Shown piece after piece: positions 47,139 to 55,654 of a stretch of 64,000 nt of DNA. Below the pieces are notes generated by a model that worked only from the letters and a program-made list of their open reading frames with translations, did not search any database and was not told the origin of the DNA. The stretch comes from Tropicimonas marinistellae (GTDB taxonomy: Bacteria > Pseudomonadota > Alphaproteobacteria > Rhodobacterales > Rhodobacteraceae): positions 62,001 to 126,000 of the forward strand of contig NZ_LNCI01000008.1 in NCBI RefSeq assembly GCF_001509585.1. The letters run 5' to 3'. A program made the translations under genes and the position numbers. Numbering within the stretch: the stretch's first letter is position 1; each line of letters begins with the position of its first letter.

Positions 47139-47921
47139 ATGCGAATGTCCCTCGCTCCAGCCCTTCTCACCTTATTCCTCGCGGCTTGCTCCGGAGGTGG
47201 CGACGTTGGGACGACCGCGGCGGCCGTCCGTCCGGTCGGGGTCGCATTCCCGCATTTCGACGACCGCGATCCGCACGACTGGCAAGCCCGACATCCGAAA
47301 TCCTATCCGGTCCATGGCATCGATGTCTCCCGGTGGCAGGGTGCGATCGACTGGCACCAAGCCCACGCGTCCGGCGTCTCCTTTGCCTTCATAAAGGCGA
47401 CCGAGGGCGTGGAGGAACTCGACCCGATGTTCGACAACCATTGGCGCGGGGCGAAATCGGCCGGCGTGCCTCGCGCGGCCTACCATTATTTCTACTTCTG
47501 TGCCCCCGCAGACGAACAGGCGCGCTGGTTCATCCGGAACGTCCCGCGCGCCCAATCCAGTCTGCCCCACGTGCTCGACATGGAATGGAACCATCGTTCG
47601 CCAACCTGCCGAAAGCGCCCCGACGGCGCGACTGTGCGCGCCGAGGCGCGGCGCTTCCTTGACATACTCGAGGCCCATTACGGCAGGCGCCCCATCCTTT
47701 ACACCACGGTTGATTTCTGGCGCGACACGGATATCGGCCGCCTGCCCGGCACAACTTTCTGGCTACGCTCCGTCGCTGACCACCCGCGCGAGACCTATCC
47801 CGGCGCGCGCTGGACGTTCTGGCAATACACGGGCACGGGCGACGTGCCGGGCGTCGATGGCCCCGTCGATATCAACGTCTTTGCAGGCTCCCGATCCGCC
47901 TGGCAAACCTGGGCGAGGTGA
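47139..47921 (+). CDS. GH25 lysozyme-like lipoprotein
   Basis: 260 residues. Lipobox FLAAC follows a short signal. The GH25 muramidase core begins with HGIDVSRWQGAIDW, then FAFIKATEG, YHYFYF, HVLDMEWNH with the acidic catalytic pair, and FWQYTGTGDVPGVDGPVDINVF at the end (family hallmarks). It should cut the glycan of peptidoglycan from the periplasmic side and may serve wall remodelling. ATG at 47139 has AGGG upstream. Followed 45 bases later by an rRNA methylase gene, probably independent. Confidence 0.88.
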   Translation: MRMSLAPALLTLFLAACSGGGDVGTTAAAVRPVGVAFPHFDDRDPHDWQARHPKSYPVHGIDVSRWQGAIDWHQAHASGVSFAFIKATEGVEELDPMFDNHWRGAKSAGVPRAAYHYFYFCAPADEQARWFIRNVPRAQSSLPHVLDMEWNHRSPTCRKRPDGATVRAEARRFLDILEAHYGRRPILYTTVDFWRDTDIGRLPGTTFWLRSVADHPRETYPGARWTFWQYTGTGDVPGVDGPVDINVFAGSRSAWQTWAR

Positions 47922-47966
47922 CGCCGCACCGTTGCCCTCGCTCGCCGCAGCCGCCATAGAAGCGCA

Positions 47967-49082
47967 ATGAGCGGCCAACATGATCTCGAAATATTCCTCG
48001 TCGCTGTGCCCGGCCTGGAGCAGTTCCTGTGCGCCGAAGCGCAGGAATGCGGATTTGCGGGCGCCAGGGCCGTTCCGGGCGGCGTCGAATGCCGCGGCCC
48101 ATGGGCCGAGGTCTGGCGCGCCAATCTGGTGTTGCGCGGCGCGACACGCGTGCTCGCGCGGATCGGCGCCTTCCGCGCGTTTCACCTCGCACAACTCGAC
48201 AAGCGGGCGCGCAAGTTTCCCTGGGCGGAGACGCTGCGCCCGGACGTTCCCGTCCGGGTGGAGGTCACCTGCAAACGGTCGAAAATCTATCATCAGGGCG
48301 CGGCGGCGCAGCGGATCGAACGCGCGATCGCCGAGACACTCGGCGCGCCGCTGGCAGAGGATGCGCCGGTACAGGTCAAGGTACGGATCGACGACAACCT
48401 CTGCACGTTCTCCGTGGATACGTCGGGCGAGTCCCTGCACAAGCGGGGACACAAGGAGGCTGTCGGCAAGGCACCGATGCGGGAAACCATGGCCGCACTT
48501 CTGTTGCGTGCCAGTGCGTACCGCGGGACCGAACCGGTGCTGGACCCGATGTGCGGCTCCGGCACCTTCGTCATCGAGGCGGCCGAAATGGCCGCCGGTC
48601 TGTTGCCGGGCCGCGACCGGAGCTTTGCATTCGAGCAGCTGGCGACCTTCGAAGCCGACACGTGGAAGGAGATGCGCGCTGAGAAAACGGCAAAGGCGCC
48701 GGCGCTCCGTTTCTACGGATCCGACAGGGATGCCGGTGCGGTGCGTATGAGTCAGGCGAACGCGGCGCGCGCCGGTGTCACGGAATTCACCCAGTTCGAC
48801 ACCCGCCCGGCCGGCGATCTGGTTCGCCCAGACGGTCCGCCCGGTCTTGTGATCGTCAATCCGCCCTACGGTGCCCGTGTCGGCAACCGCAAGCCGCTCT
48901 TTGCGCTCCACGACAGCCTTGGGCGCGTGTTGCAAGAGCGGTTTTCCGGCTGGCGCGTCGGTATCGTGACCTCGGACACCGGTCTGGCGAAGTCGACCGG
49001 CCTGCCCTTCCTGCCGCCGGGTCCACCGATCGCGCATGGGGGCCTGAAGGTGCGCCTCTTCCGGACGGACCCCCTGCCCTAG
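47967..49082 (+). CDS. THUMP-domain class I RNA methyltransferase (RlmK/RlmL type)
   Basis: 371 residues. THUMP-like RNA-binding region at 1-160, then a methyltransferase domain with DPMCGSGTFVIEA (SAM site) and the catalytic NPPYGARVG. This matches the RlmL N-terminal half (YcbY/YpsC type), which makes N2-methylguanosine in 23S rRNA; this protein has no RlmK half. The exact target is inferred from family only. Its last four bases overlap the end of ktrB on the other strand. Confidence 0.88.
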   Translation: MSGQHDLEIFLVAVPGLEQFLCAEAQECGFAGARAVPGGVECRGPWAEVWRANLVLRGATRVLARIGAFRAFHLAQLDKRARKFPWAETLRPDVPVRVEVTCKRSKIYHQGAAAQRIERAIAETLGAPLAEDAPVQVKVRIDDNLCTFSVDTSGESLHKRGHKEAVGKAPMRETMAALLLRASAYRGTEPVLDPMCGSGTFVIEAAEMAAGLLPGRDRSFAFEQLATFEADTWKEMRAEKTAKAPALRFYGSDRDAGAVRMSQANAARAGVTEFTQFDTRPAGDLVRPDGPPGLVIVNPPYGARVGNRKPLFALHDSLGRVLQERFSGWRVGIVTSDTGLAKSTGLPFLPPGPPIAHGGLKVRLFRTDPLP

Positions 49083-50410
49083 CCAAGATACACGCGACCT
49101 TCGGGGAACTTCACCCGCGACGCGCGCCGGGTTGCCAGAAGATACCCGAGCGTTAGCGGGCCGACCCTGCCCATGAACATCAGGAATATGATGATGGTCC
49201 GGCCAAGTGCGTCCAACTCGCTCGTTGCTCCCCGGCTCAACCCGACCGTCCCGAAGGCGGATGCAATCTCGAAGGCCAGGTCCAGAAAATCTCCGTCGTG
49301 GGAGATAGACACCAGAAAGAGCCCCGTCAGCATGGTCAGCATGGCGATTGTCGTCAGCGCCATGACCTTCATGACCTGTTCCTGCCCAATACGCCGCCCA
49401 AAGGCCCGCGGCGCCCGCTGTTTGAAGAAGGCGGCAGTCGCCAGCAGCGCGACCATCAGCGTCGTCACCTTGATCCCCCCGGAGGTGGAGGCACTGCCGC
49501 CGCCCACGAGCATAAGCGCGATCATTACGAGACAGGTGCTGTCATGCAGATGCGCCAGATCCACGGTGTTGAACCCCGCGGTGCGCGTTGTGACCGATTG
49601 AAACCAACTCGCCGTCAGTTTCGCGCCCACGGTGTCCAGCGTGCCGAGCGTGCCGGGATTGGTCCATTCCAGCAGCGCGAAGGTGATCATGCCGTAGACC
49701 GTCAAGCCCGCGGTTCCGACCAGCATCAATTTCGAGTGCAGGGTCAGGAGTCGCCAGCGTCTTTTCTCCAGAATGTCGCCGATCACCACGAAACCGAGGC
49801 CGCCGGTGATGAAGAGCGCGGGAATCGCCAGGTTGATGACCGGGTCAGCTACCCATTCCGAGAGTGAATCCGATCTCAGGCCGAAGCCCGCGTTGTTGAA
49901 CGCGGATACGGAGTGAAAAAGTGCGTACCAAAGGCCCTGCCCCGCTCCCATTTCCGGCACGAAGACCAGTGCGAGCACGGCGACGCCAATCGCTTCGACC
50001 ACGAGCGAGATTCGCAACACCGAGCCGACGAGATCCATGATGTCATGCGTCGTGCTCTGGCTCAGGTCCTCGCGCAGCACATGCCGCGACGGCGTGTTGA
50101 TCTGCAAGCCAAGCGAAGACAGCACCAGCACCGCAAAGGTCATCAGCCCGACGCCGCCGATCTGGATCAGGGTCAGCAACACGGCCTGCCCGAAGAAACT
50201 CAGGTCCGAACCGGTATCCACAACCGCGAGCCCGGTGACGGTGACCGCTGAGGTCGCTGTGAAGAAGGCGTCCGCGACGGAAATCGGCCGAGTCGTACTG
50301 ACTGGGAGGGACAACAGCGCCGTGCCGGTCAGGATCAGGGCCAGGTACAAACCGGCCAGCAGAACCGGAGGCGCAGGAAGCCTGGACCCGCGGAAGCGCC
50401 GATGCGCCAT
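49079..50410 (-). CDS. ktrB: Potassium uptake transporter subunit KtrB (TrkH family)
   Basis: 443 residues with about eight to ten membrane segments. The four pore loops carry the glycine filter: TVTGL, NNAGFG, TRTAGF and GTVGLS. Size (about 440) and the absence of a TrkH-type N-terminal extension favour KtrB over TrkH. It starts one base after ktrA, so the two are a transcriptional unit. Placed between hslV and hslU. Confidence 0.93.
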   Translation of the reverse strand: MAHRRFRGSRLPAPPVLLAGLYLALILTGTALLSLPVSTTRPISVADAFFTATSAVTVTGLAVVDTGSDLSFFGQAVLLTLIQIGGVGLMTFAVLVLSSLGLQINTPSRHVLREDLSQSTTHDIMDLVGSVLRISLVVEAIGVAVLALVFVPEMGAGQGLWYALFHSVSAFNNAGFGLRSDSLSEWVADPVINLAIPALFITGGLGFVVIGDILEKRRWRLLTLHSKLMLVGTAGLTVYGMITFALLEWTNPGTLGTLDTVGAKLTASWFQSVTTRTAGFNTVDLAHLHDSTCLVMIALMLVGGGSASTSGGIKVTTLMVALLATAAFFKQRAPRAFGRRIGQEQVMKVMALTTIAMLTMLTGLFLVSISHDGDFLDLAFEIASAFGTVGLSRGATSELDALGRTIIIFLMFMGRVGPLTLGYLLATRRASRVKFPEGRVYLG

Positions 50411-50411
50411 G

Positions 50412-51074
50412 TCAGAGGCTCGCCGCGAAATCGCGAAGGTCGTTGCGCCGGCCGAGCAGCATGAGCTTGTCCTCGACCTTCAGTTCTGGATCCTCTGCTT
50501 CCGCTCCGGCGAAATCGGTGCCGCGCATAACACCGAGTGTCCGCAGCTCAAAACGCGGGCCGAGCTCGAGTTCCGACAAACGCTTACCCGCAAGTTGTTC
50601 AGGTACGAGGAAGTTGACGACGTGAAACCCGTTTCCAAGGCTCAGGTAATTCCGCATCCGCGGGTTGTGCAGCACCTGCGCCACGTGCAGACCGACTTCT
50701 TCCTCTGGCAGGATGACCCGTTCCGCGCCAAGTTTGCTGAGGATGCGATGATGCGTGCGGTTGATCGCCTTGGCCCAGATGGTTTTCGCACCCACCATCT
50801 TTGCGTTGATGGTGGCCAGGACATTGGCTTCGAGATCCTCGCCGATGGCAATCAGCGCCACGTCGCAATCGCCGACTCCGGCTTCGCGCAACGCTGCCTC
50901 GTCCCGCGCGTCGGCGATAACGGCAAAGGAAATCAGGTCCGCCACCGTCGAAACGGCGCGTTCGCTGCAGTCGATCCCGGTGACGTAATTCCCGAAGCGG
51001 GCCAGTTCCTTGGCGACTGTGGAGCCGAACGTGCCGAGACCGATTATCGCGAATGTTCGGGGCGCGTCAGCCAT
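50412..51074 (-). CDS. ktrA: Potassium uptake regulatory subunit KtrA (RCK domains)
   Basis: 220 residues. N-terminal RCK_N Rossmann fold with IIGLGTFGSTVAKEL and an Asp at the end of strand 2 (TGIDCSE), binding NAD or ATP; C-terminal RCK_C domain from about residue 140. It gates KtrB. GAGAGG precedes the ATG at 51074. Separated from hslV by 82 bases on the same strand. Confidence 0.94.
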   Translation of the reverse strand: MADAPRTFAIIGLGTFGSTVAKELARFGNYVTGIDCSERAVSTVADLISFAVIADARDEAALREAGVGDCDVALIAIGEDLEANVLATINAKMVGAKTIWAKAINRTHHRILSKLGAERVILPEEEVGLHVAQVLHNPRMRNYLSLGNGFHVVNFLVPEQLAGKRLSELELGPRFELRTLGVMRGTDFAGAEAEDPELKVEDKLMLLGRRNDLRDFAASL

Positions 51075-51156
51075 GGAAAACCTCTCAGCGGAGCAATGGG
51101 CCCACTATTGCGGATTTCCGATCCGATTCAAGCGACCGGCGGCAAATGCCGATACG

Positions 51157-51714
51157 TCAGCCGGAGATGCGCTCCACCGTGAGATTGCCGTTGGTATACA
51201 CGCAGATGTCCGCCGCGATGGCCATTGCCTTCCGCGCCACCTCTTCGGCGCCGAGATCGCTCTCGATCATCCCGCGCGCGGCGGCCAGCGCGTAATTTCC
51301 CCCGGAGCCGATGGCGGCGATCCCGTGTTCGGGCTCCAGCACATCCCCTGCCCCGGTGATGATCAGAAGCTCCTTGCCGTCGGTGACGATCAGCATCGCT
51401 TCCAGCTTCTGGAGGTACTTGTCGGTCCGCCAGTCCTTGGCCAGTTCCACCGCCGCGCGCGCCAGTTGGCCCGGCGTCGCCTCCAGCTTCGTCTCCAGCC
51501 GCTCCAGCAGCGTGAAGGCGTCGGCGGTCGACCCCGCGAAGCCGCAGACCACGTCATGACCGCCGGGGCTCAGCCGCCGCACCTTCCGAGCGGTTCCCTT
51601 TATCACCGTCTGGCCCAGGCTCACCTGCCCGTCGCCAGCGACGACCACCTCGTCGCCCTTCCGCACCCCGATGATCGTCGTCCCGTGCCAGCCGGGAAAA
51701 TCGCTGTCGGCCAT
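51157..51714 (-). CDS. hslV: HslV peptidase of the HslUV protease
   Basis: 185 residues. Threonine-type peptidase, the bacterial relative of the proteasome beta subunit. The sequence [25 protein letters not shown] (interrupted quote from residue 10) places the catalytic Thr at T12, so an 11-residue propeptide must be removed, a normal alphaproteobacterial form. The DxG motif and [18 protein letters not shown] are intact. GGAGA precedes the ATG. It lies downstream of trxA with a terminator between and its hslU partner is 4.2 kb away. Confidence 0.96.
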   Translation of the reverse strand: MADSDFPGWHGTTIIGVRKGDEVVVAGDGQVSLGQTVIKGTARKVRRLSPGGHDVVCGFAGSTADAFTLLERLETKLEATPGQLARAAVELAKDWRTDKYLQKLEAMLIVTDGKELLIITGAGDVLEPEHGIAAIGSGGNYALAAARGMIESDLGAEEVARKAMAIAADICVYTNGNLTVERISG

Positions 51715-51740
51715 ATCCGTCTCCGTCTTGGTCCGGCCCT

Positions 51741-51769
51741 ATATGGGCGCCACGCGCGGCAGCCACAAC
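51741..51769 (-). promoter_or_regulatory. Candidate RpoH-type promoter for hslV
   Basis: On the minus strand GTTGTGG (51763-51769), 14 bases, then GCCCATAT (51741-51748). The -10 fits the heat-shock consensus CCCCATNT in 7 of 8 places at the expected spacing; the -35 retains only the TTG core. It would start the transcript about 20 bases upstream of hslV. Confidence 0.35.
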
Positions 51770-51778
51770 CGGGCAAGG

Positions 51779-51799
51779 AAAAAGGGCGCCGAAGCGCCC
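51779..51799 (-). terminator. Intrinsic terminator of trxA
   Basis: On the minus strand GGGCGC-TTCG-GCGCCC followed by TTTTT: a 6-bp GC stem with a UUCG tetraloop and a U-run, 77 bases after the trxA stop. The clearest Rho-independent terminator I found in the window. It separates trxA from hslV. Confidence 0.8.
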
Positions 51800-51875
51800 C
51801 TCACCGGTGGTCTCGTCGTGTGTCGCTGAATTCCGGTCACTCGACACGGTCGAAATGGCCGGCAATCCGGTCAGA

Positions 51876-52196
51876 TCAAATCGACTCGTCGATCCAGGCC
51901 TTGAGCGCGGCCTTCGGTGCGGCGCCGATCTTGTTGGACACCACCTGGCCGTCCTTGAACAGGAACAGCGCCGGGATGCCGCGCACGCCCAGGGCCGCTG
52001 GCGAGTTGGGGTTCTCGTCGACATTCACCTTGGCGATCTTGATCTTGTCGCCGTACTCGGTCGCCAGCTCTTCCAGGGCCGGGCCGATCTGTTTACAGGG
52101 GCCACACCATTCGGCCCAGAAATCCACCACGACGGGGACTTCGGAGTTCTTTACGTCAGCATCGAAGCTGTCGTCGGTCACTGGGACGGTTGCCAT
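51876..52196 (-). CDS. trxA: Thioredoxin
   Basis: 106 residues, standard size. Active site WCGPC with C31 and C34; [14 protein letters not shown] and the cis-proline in [11 protein letters not shown] are intact. AGGAG precedes the ATG at 52196. It follows addA by 59 bases as the last gene of the long leftward run and is closed by an intrinsic terminator. Linking thioredoxin to addAB is common in alphaproteobacteria. Confidence 0.97.
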   Translation of the reverse strand: MATVPVTDDSFDADVKNSEVPVVVDFWAEWCGPCKQIGPALEELATEYGDKIKIAKVNVDENPNSPAALGVRGIPALFLFKDGQVVSNKIGAAPKAALKAWIDESI

Positions 52197-52255
52197 CTGA
52201 ATTCTCCTGGGCATCACGCGTTGGAGGCGGAAAGTAAGGAGCCGTCCCGGGAGCG

Positions 52256-55200
52256 TCAAGGCAATGCCGCTTTGCTCACCGCGTCGTGCACAAGCGTGCC
52301 GGGCAGGTAGGTCAGGCGCGGGACCCGCGTCCACAAGATCGCCGTTCGGACCTCTCTGTCCGGAAAAATCTGTTTCAAAGCAGCGGTATAGGCCCCCATT
52401 TGCCGAAGGAGTCCGTCCGGCGTCTGCCCCGCCTCCGCAGGTACGATGAGGTTCGTCTTGAAATCGACAGCAAGCACGTCGGACTCGCGAACGATAAGCC
52501 TGTCGATGGTGCCGTGAATGCGGCGGCCGCCCAATTCGGTGAGGTTCGCAGAGACCGGTACCTCGGCGAGCGTTCCCGGCGCGAACAGAAACGCAAGTTC
52601 CGGCGCCTCCAGCACCGAAAGCGCTTCGGCAAGGAGGTTTTCGCGCTCGCCGTTCGACACCTCTGTGCCAAGCAATCGTGCGGCCAGGTCCCGCTGCGTC
52701 TCGGGCGAATGGCCGGCAAGGTGTTCCAGCAACAGGTGAATTTGCGTGCCGCGAAGCTTCGCGGCTTCTGCGCCCAACCCAACAACACCTTCCGGTTCGC
52801 CGGGCATGACCTTCGCGCCACCGAGCTCGGACGGCGAGACCGTGGCTCCGGCACGGGCCGGGGCCTCCACCGGTTCGGTCAACCAACCGGGCGGCGAGAC
52901 CGCATCCGGTGCGTCCGTCGGCGATGGTGCAGGCCGGCTGCCGCCAGCCCAATGCGTCGATTCCAACCGCAGCCCCGGACCGCCGTCGAATGCATGCTCC
53001 GCAGCCCCCATGGAGCGCAACCCGGCATCGACCTGTTCGTACCAACTGTCCCCAGCGTTCCCGAGGTCGCCTGCCGCAGCCACGATCAGCCATTGCTCCG
53101 CCCGCGTCATTGCCACGTAGAGCAGCCTTTGCGCTTCCTCCAGCTGACGTCCGATTGCCTGCTGCTTCAGTTCCGACAGGCGTTCCGGGCTCTCTGCCTG
53201 TGGCATCGACCACAGCGGCGCGCCCTCGCCATTGCGCAGCAGGCGTCCCTTAAACTCCCGTGGAGTCTTGCGAAATCCGGTGTCGGGCAAGATCACGATG
53301 GGCGATTCCAACCCCTTTGCGCCATGCACCGTCATCACCCGGATCTTGCTTCCGCGCCCTTCGGCCCGGCGCTTTACCTTGACCTCTGCCCCTTCCATGT
53401 GCGCCACGAATCCGGTCAACGACAGCGGCCCGGATTGCTCTAGGTCCAGCGCCTGGGCAAGCAGGGAATCGATCCCGTCGGAGGCCTCCTCGCCCAGCCG
53501 CGCCACCAGTTTCCGGCGTCCGTCGTGACGAATGAGCAGCCGCTCGATCAGGTCGTAGGGTCGCAGGTAGTCCGCCTGATCGCGCAGGTCGCGCAGCACG
53601 GCGTGGGTCTCGGCAAACTCCTCTTGCCGCCGCCGCAGCGCCTGCCACAGGTATTCCTGCGGCCCCCGCTCGGTTGCGAGGTCATAGAGCGCGGCCTCCG
53701 ACCAGCCAAAGAGCGGCGAGCGCAGAGCGGCGGCCAGCGAAAGGTCGTCCTCCGGCGTGTCGAGAAAGGCCAGCGTCGCGCGGATGTCCCGCACCGCCAA
53801 TTCCTCGCCGAGTTTCAGCACATCGGCTCCGGCCACCTCCAGCCCCTCACTCTTGCAAGAGCGGATGATCTCGTGGAAGAGCGGCCCGCGGCTCTGCACC
53901 AGGATCAGCACATCGCCTTCGGTAACGGGGCGTTCGCGAAAACCGCCCGCGATTTCCTCCCACAGAAAGCCGCTCCCGACCATGTCCCGCACCTGCCGGG
54001 CGACGCGTCGCGCCAGGCGGACGGTATGATGCGCCTCGCTGACCTGATCCACCGGGTCGTACCAAAGGCGGTCGTCGTCCTCGGTGTCGCGTTTTTCCTC
54101 CAGCGGCCAGAGGTCCACGCGTCCGGGCATGGTGCTCTTGAAGGCGATATGGCTCACCGCATCGCCCATCCCGCGCAGGTCCCCTGTACCGAATGTGAAA
54201 TCCACCGCGCCGAGGATTTCCCCGGAAGACCGGAAAGAGTATTTCAATTCAAGCTGTTGAAGGCTCAGTCCAATGGTCGAAAGTCGCTCTGAGAAGGCTT
54301 CGCGCATGCGGGTGAACCCGCTCGGATCCGCGCCCTGGAACGAATAGATGGATTGCTTCAGGTCGCCCACGACGAAGATGGACCGTTCGCCCACCTCCGC
54401 GCTGCCCGTCCCGGCCGTGAACTCCCGCGTTAGATGTTCAATGACCTGCCATTGCAGCGGGCTGGTGTCCTGCGCCTCGTCCACAAGGATGTGATCGATC
54501 CCGCCGTCGAGCTTGTAGAGCACCCAGTCGGCCACGCCGGGCTGCGCCAGCAGCGCTTCGGCTCGCTCGATCTGGTCGTCGAAATCGAGCCAGCCGCCCG
54601 CCTCCTTCCGCCGGGCATATTCCGGCAGGAACGCCGCCGCAAAACGGTGCAGGGCGAGGGTCCGGCGCGTGGCTTCCAGTGCCAGCAGGCGCTGGCGGGT
54701 TCCCGCGAGCGCCTCGGCTATACCGTCGAAGTCATCGGCCAGCGGCCCGAGCGCCTCCCGTGCCTTCTTGGTCAGCGCGCTCGGCTTGGGCAGGCCCCGG
54801 TTGGCTCCGGACGCATAGAGACAGACTTTCGCGAGCGCCTCGAAGGCGGCTAGGTCAATTCCGGACTCACAGGTCTTCCGGAGTAAATCCTCCAATGTAA
54901 TCATCGTCTTGGATAATCCGCGCAGCCCATCGGCTATGTGCTCAAGGGTGCCGGTATCGATCGTTGACGCGAGATCAGCGATCGCTTCCGCATTGTCGTA
55001 GCCGGGCGGAAGGTCGTGGAAGGCAAGTACCGCGTCCCGATCCGGAGTGTTTGGAAAAAGTCTCCGGTTAGATGAAATCTCGGCCGCAAGCCCGGTCAGG
55101 TCGGCGTCTCCGATCAGCGCCGCAACCTCGGCGAAGATGCCGGGCTCCGACAGCGCGACCGCATCCAGCGCCTCGGTCTGCAACTCCGCCGTGGCGCGCT

Positions 55201-55654
55201 CGTCCAACTCGGTGAAGGCAGGGTTGACACCGGCCTCCAGCGGGAAACGTCTCAGGATGCCGGCACAGAAGGAGTGGATCGTCTGGATCTTCAACCCGCC
55301 CGGGGTTTCGATGGCCCGCGCAAAGAGCCGCCGCGCCTTGGAGAGTGTCTCGGTATCGAGCGCGGGGTCGACGCCCAGCCGTGAGAGCGCGTTCCGCAGA
55401 TCCGCATCCTCCCGCATCGCCCAGTCGCCCAGACGCTGGAACAGCCGGTTCTGCATCTCGGAGGCCGCCGCCTTGGTGTAGGTGAGACAGAGAATGTTCT
55501 GCGGCGGCACATCGTTGAGCAACAGCCGCGCCACGCGGTCCGTCAGCACCCGCGTCTTGCCCGAGCCGGCGTTCGCCGAAAGCCAGGTGGAGGCGCGCGG
55601 GTCCGCCGCCGTGATCTGCCGTTGGGTGGCATCGTCGAAGGCGGGTCGGTTCAT
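52256..55654 (-). CDS. addA: Double-strand-break repair helicase-nuclease AddA
   Basis: 1132 residues. UvrD-type helicase with a C-terminal nuclease, working with AddB to process DNA ends for RecA. Walker A is [12 protein letters not shown] (K33); [10 protein letters not shown] is the Walker B motif; [11 protein letters not shown] and [11 protein letters not shown] are later helicase motifs. The nuclease site is in LAVDFKTN near the C-terminus. It begins inside the addB stop (ATGA). Confidence 0.96.
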   Translation of the reverse strand: MNRPAFDDATQRQITAADPRASTWLSANAGSGKTRVLTDRVARLLLNDVPPQNILCLTYTKAAASEMQNRLFQRLGDWAMREDADLRNALSRLGVDPALDTETLSKARRLFARAIETPGGLKIQTIHSFCAGILRRFPLEAGVNPAFTELDERATAELQTEALDAVALSEPGIFAEVAALIGDADLTGLAAEISSNRRLFPNTPDRDAVLAFHDLPPGYDNAEAIADLASTIDTGTLEHIADGLRGLSKTMITLEDLLRKTCESGIDLAAFEALAKVCLYASGANRGLPKPSALTKKAREALGPLADDFDGIAEALAGTRQRLLALEATRRTLALHRFAAAFLPEYARRKEAGGWLDFDDQIERAEALLAQPGVADWVLYKLDGGIDHILVDEAQDTSPLQWQVIEHLTREFTAGTGSAEVGERSIFVVGDLKQSIYSFQGADPSGFTRMREAFSERLSTIGLSLQQLELKYSFRSSGEILGAVDFTFGTGDLRGMGDAVSHIAFKSTMPGRVDLWPLEEKRDTEDDDRLWYDPVDQVSEAHHTVRLARRVARQVRDMVGSGFLWEEIAGGFRERPVTEGDVLILVQSRGPLFHEIIRSCKSEGLEVAGADVLKLGEELAVRDIRATLAFLDTPEDDLSLAAALRSPLFGWSEAALYDLATERGPQEYLWQALRRRQEEFAETHAVLRDLRDQADYLRPYDLIERLLIRHDGRRKLVARLGEEASDGIDSLLAQALDLEQSGPLSLTGFVAHMEGAEVKVKRRAEGRGSKIRVMTVHGAKGLESPIVILPDTGFRKTPREFKGRLLRNGEGAPLWSMPQAESPERLSELKQQAIGRQLEEAQRLLYVAMTRAEQWLIVAAAGDLGNAGDSWYEQVDAGLRSMGAAEHAFDGGPGLRLESTHWAGGSRPAPSPTDAPDAVSPPGWLTEPVEAPARAGATVSPSELGGAKVMPGEPEGVVGLGAEAAKLRGTQIHLLLEHLAGHSPETQRDLAARLLGTEVSNGERENLLAEALSVLEAPELAFLFAPGTLAEVPVSANLTELGGRRIHGTIDRLIVRESDVLAVDFKTNLIVPAEAGQTPDGLLRQMGAYTAALKQIFPDREVRTAILWTRVPRLTYLPGTLVHDAVSKAALP

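Noticed and set aside
51157-51714. HslV lacking Thr at position 2, suspected inactive
   Set aside because: The conserved TT lies after an 11-residue propeptide, a known alphaproteobacterial form that is processed.
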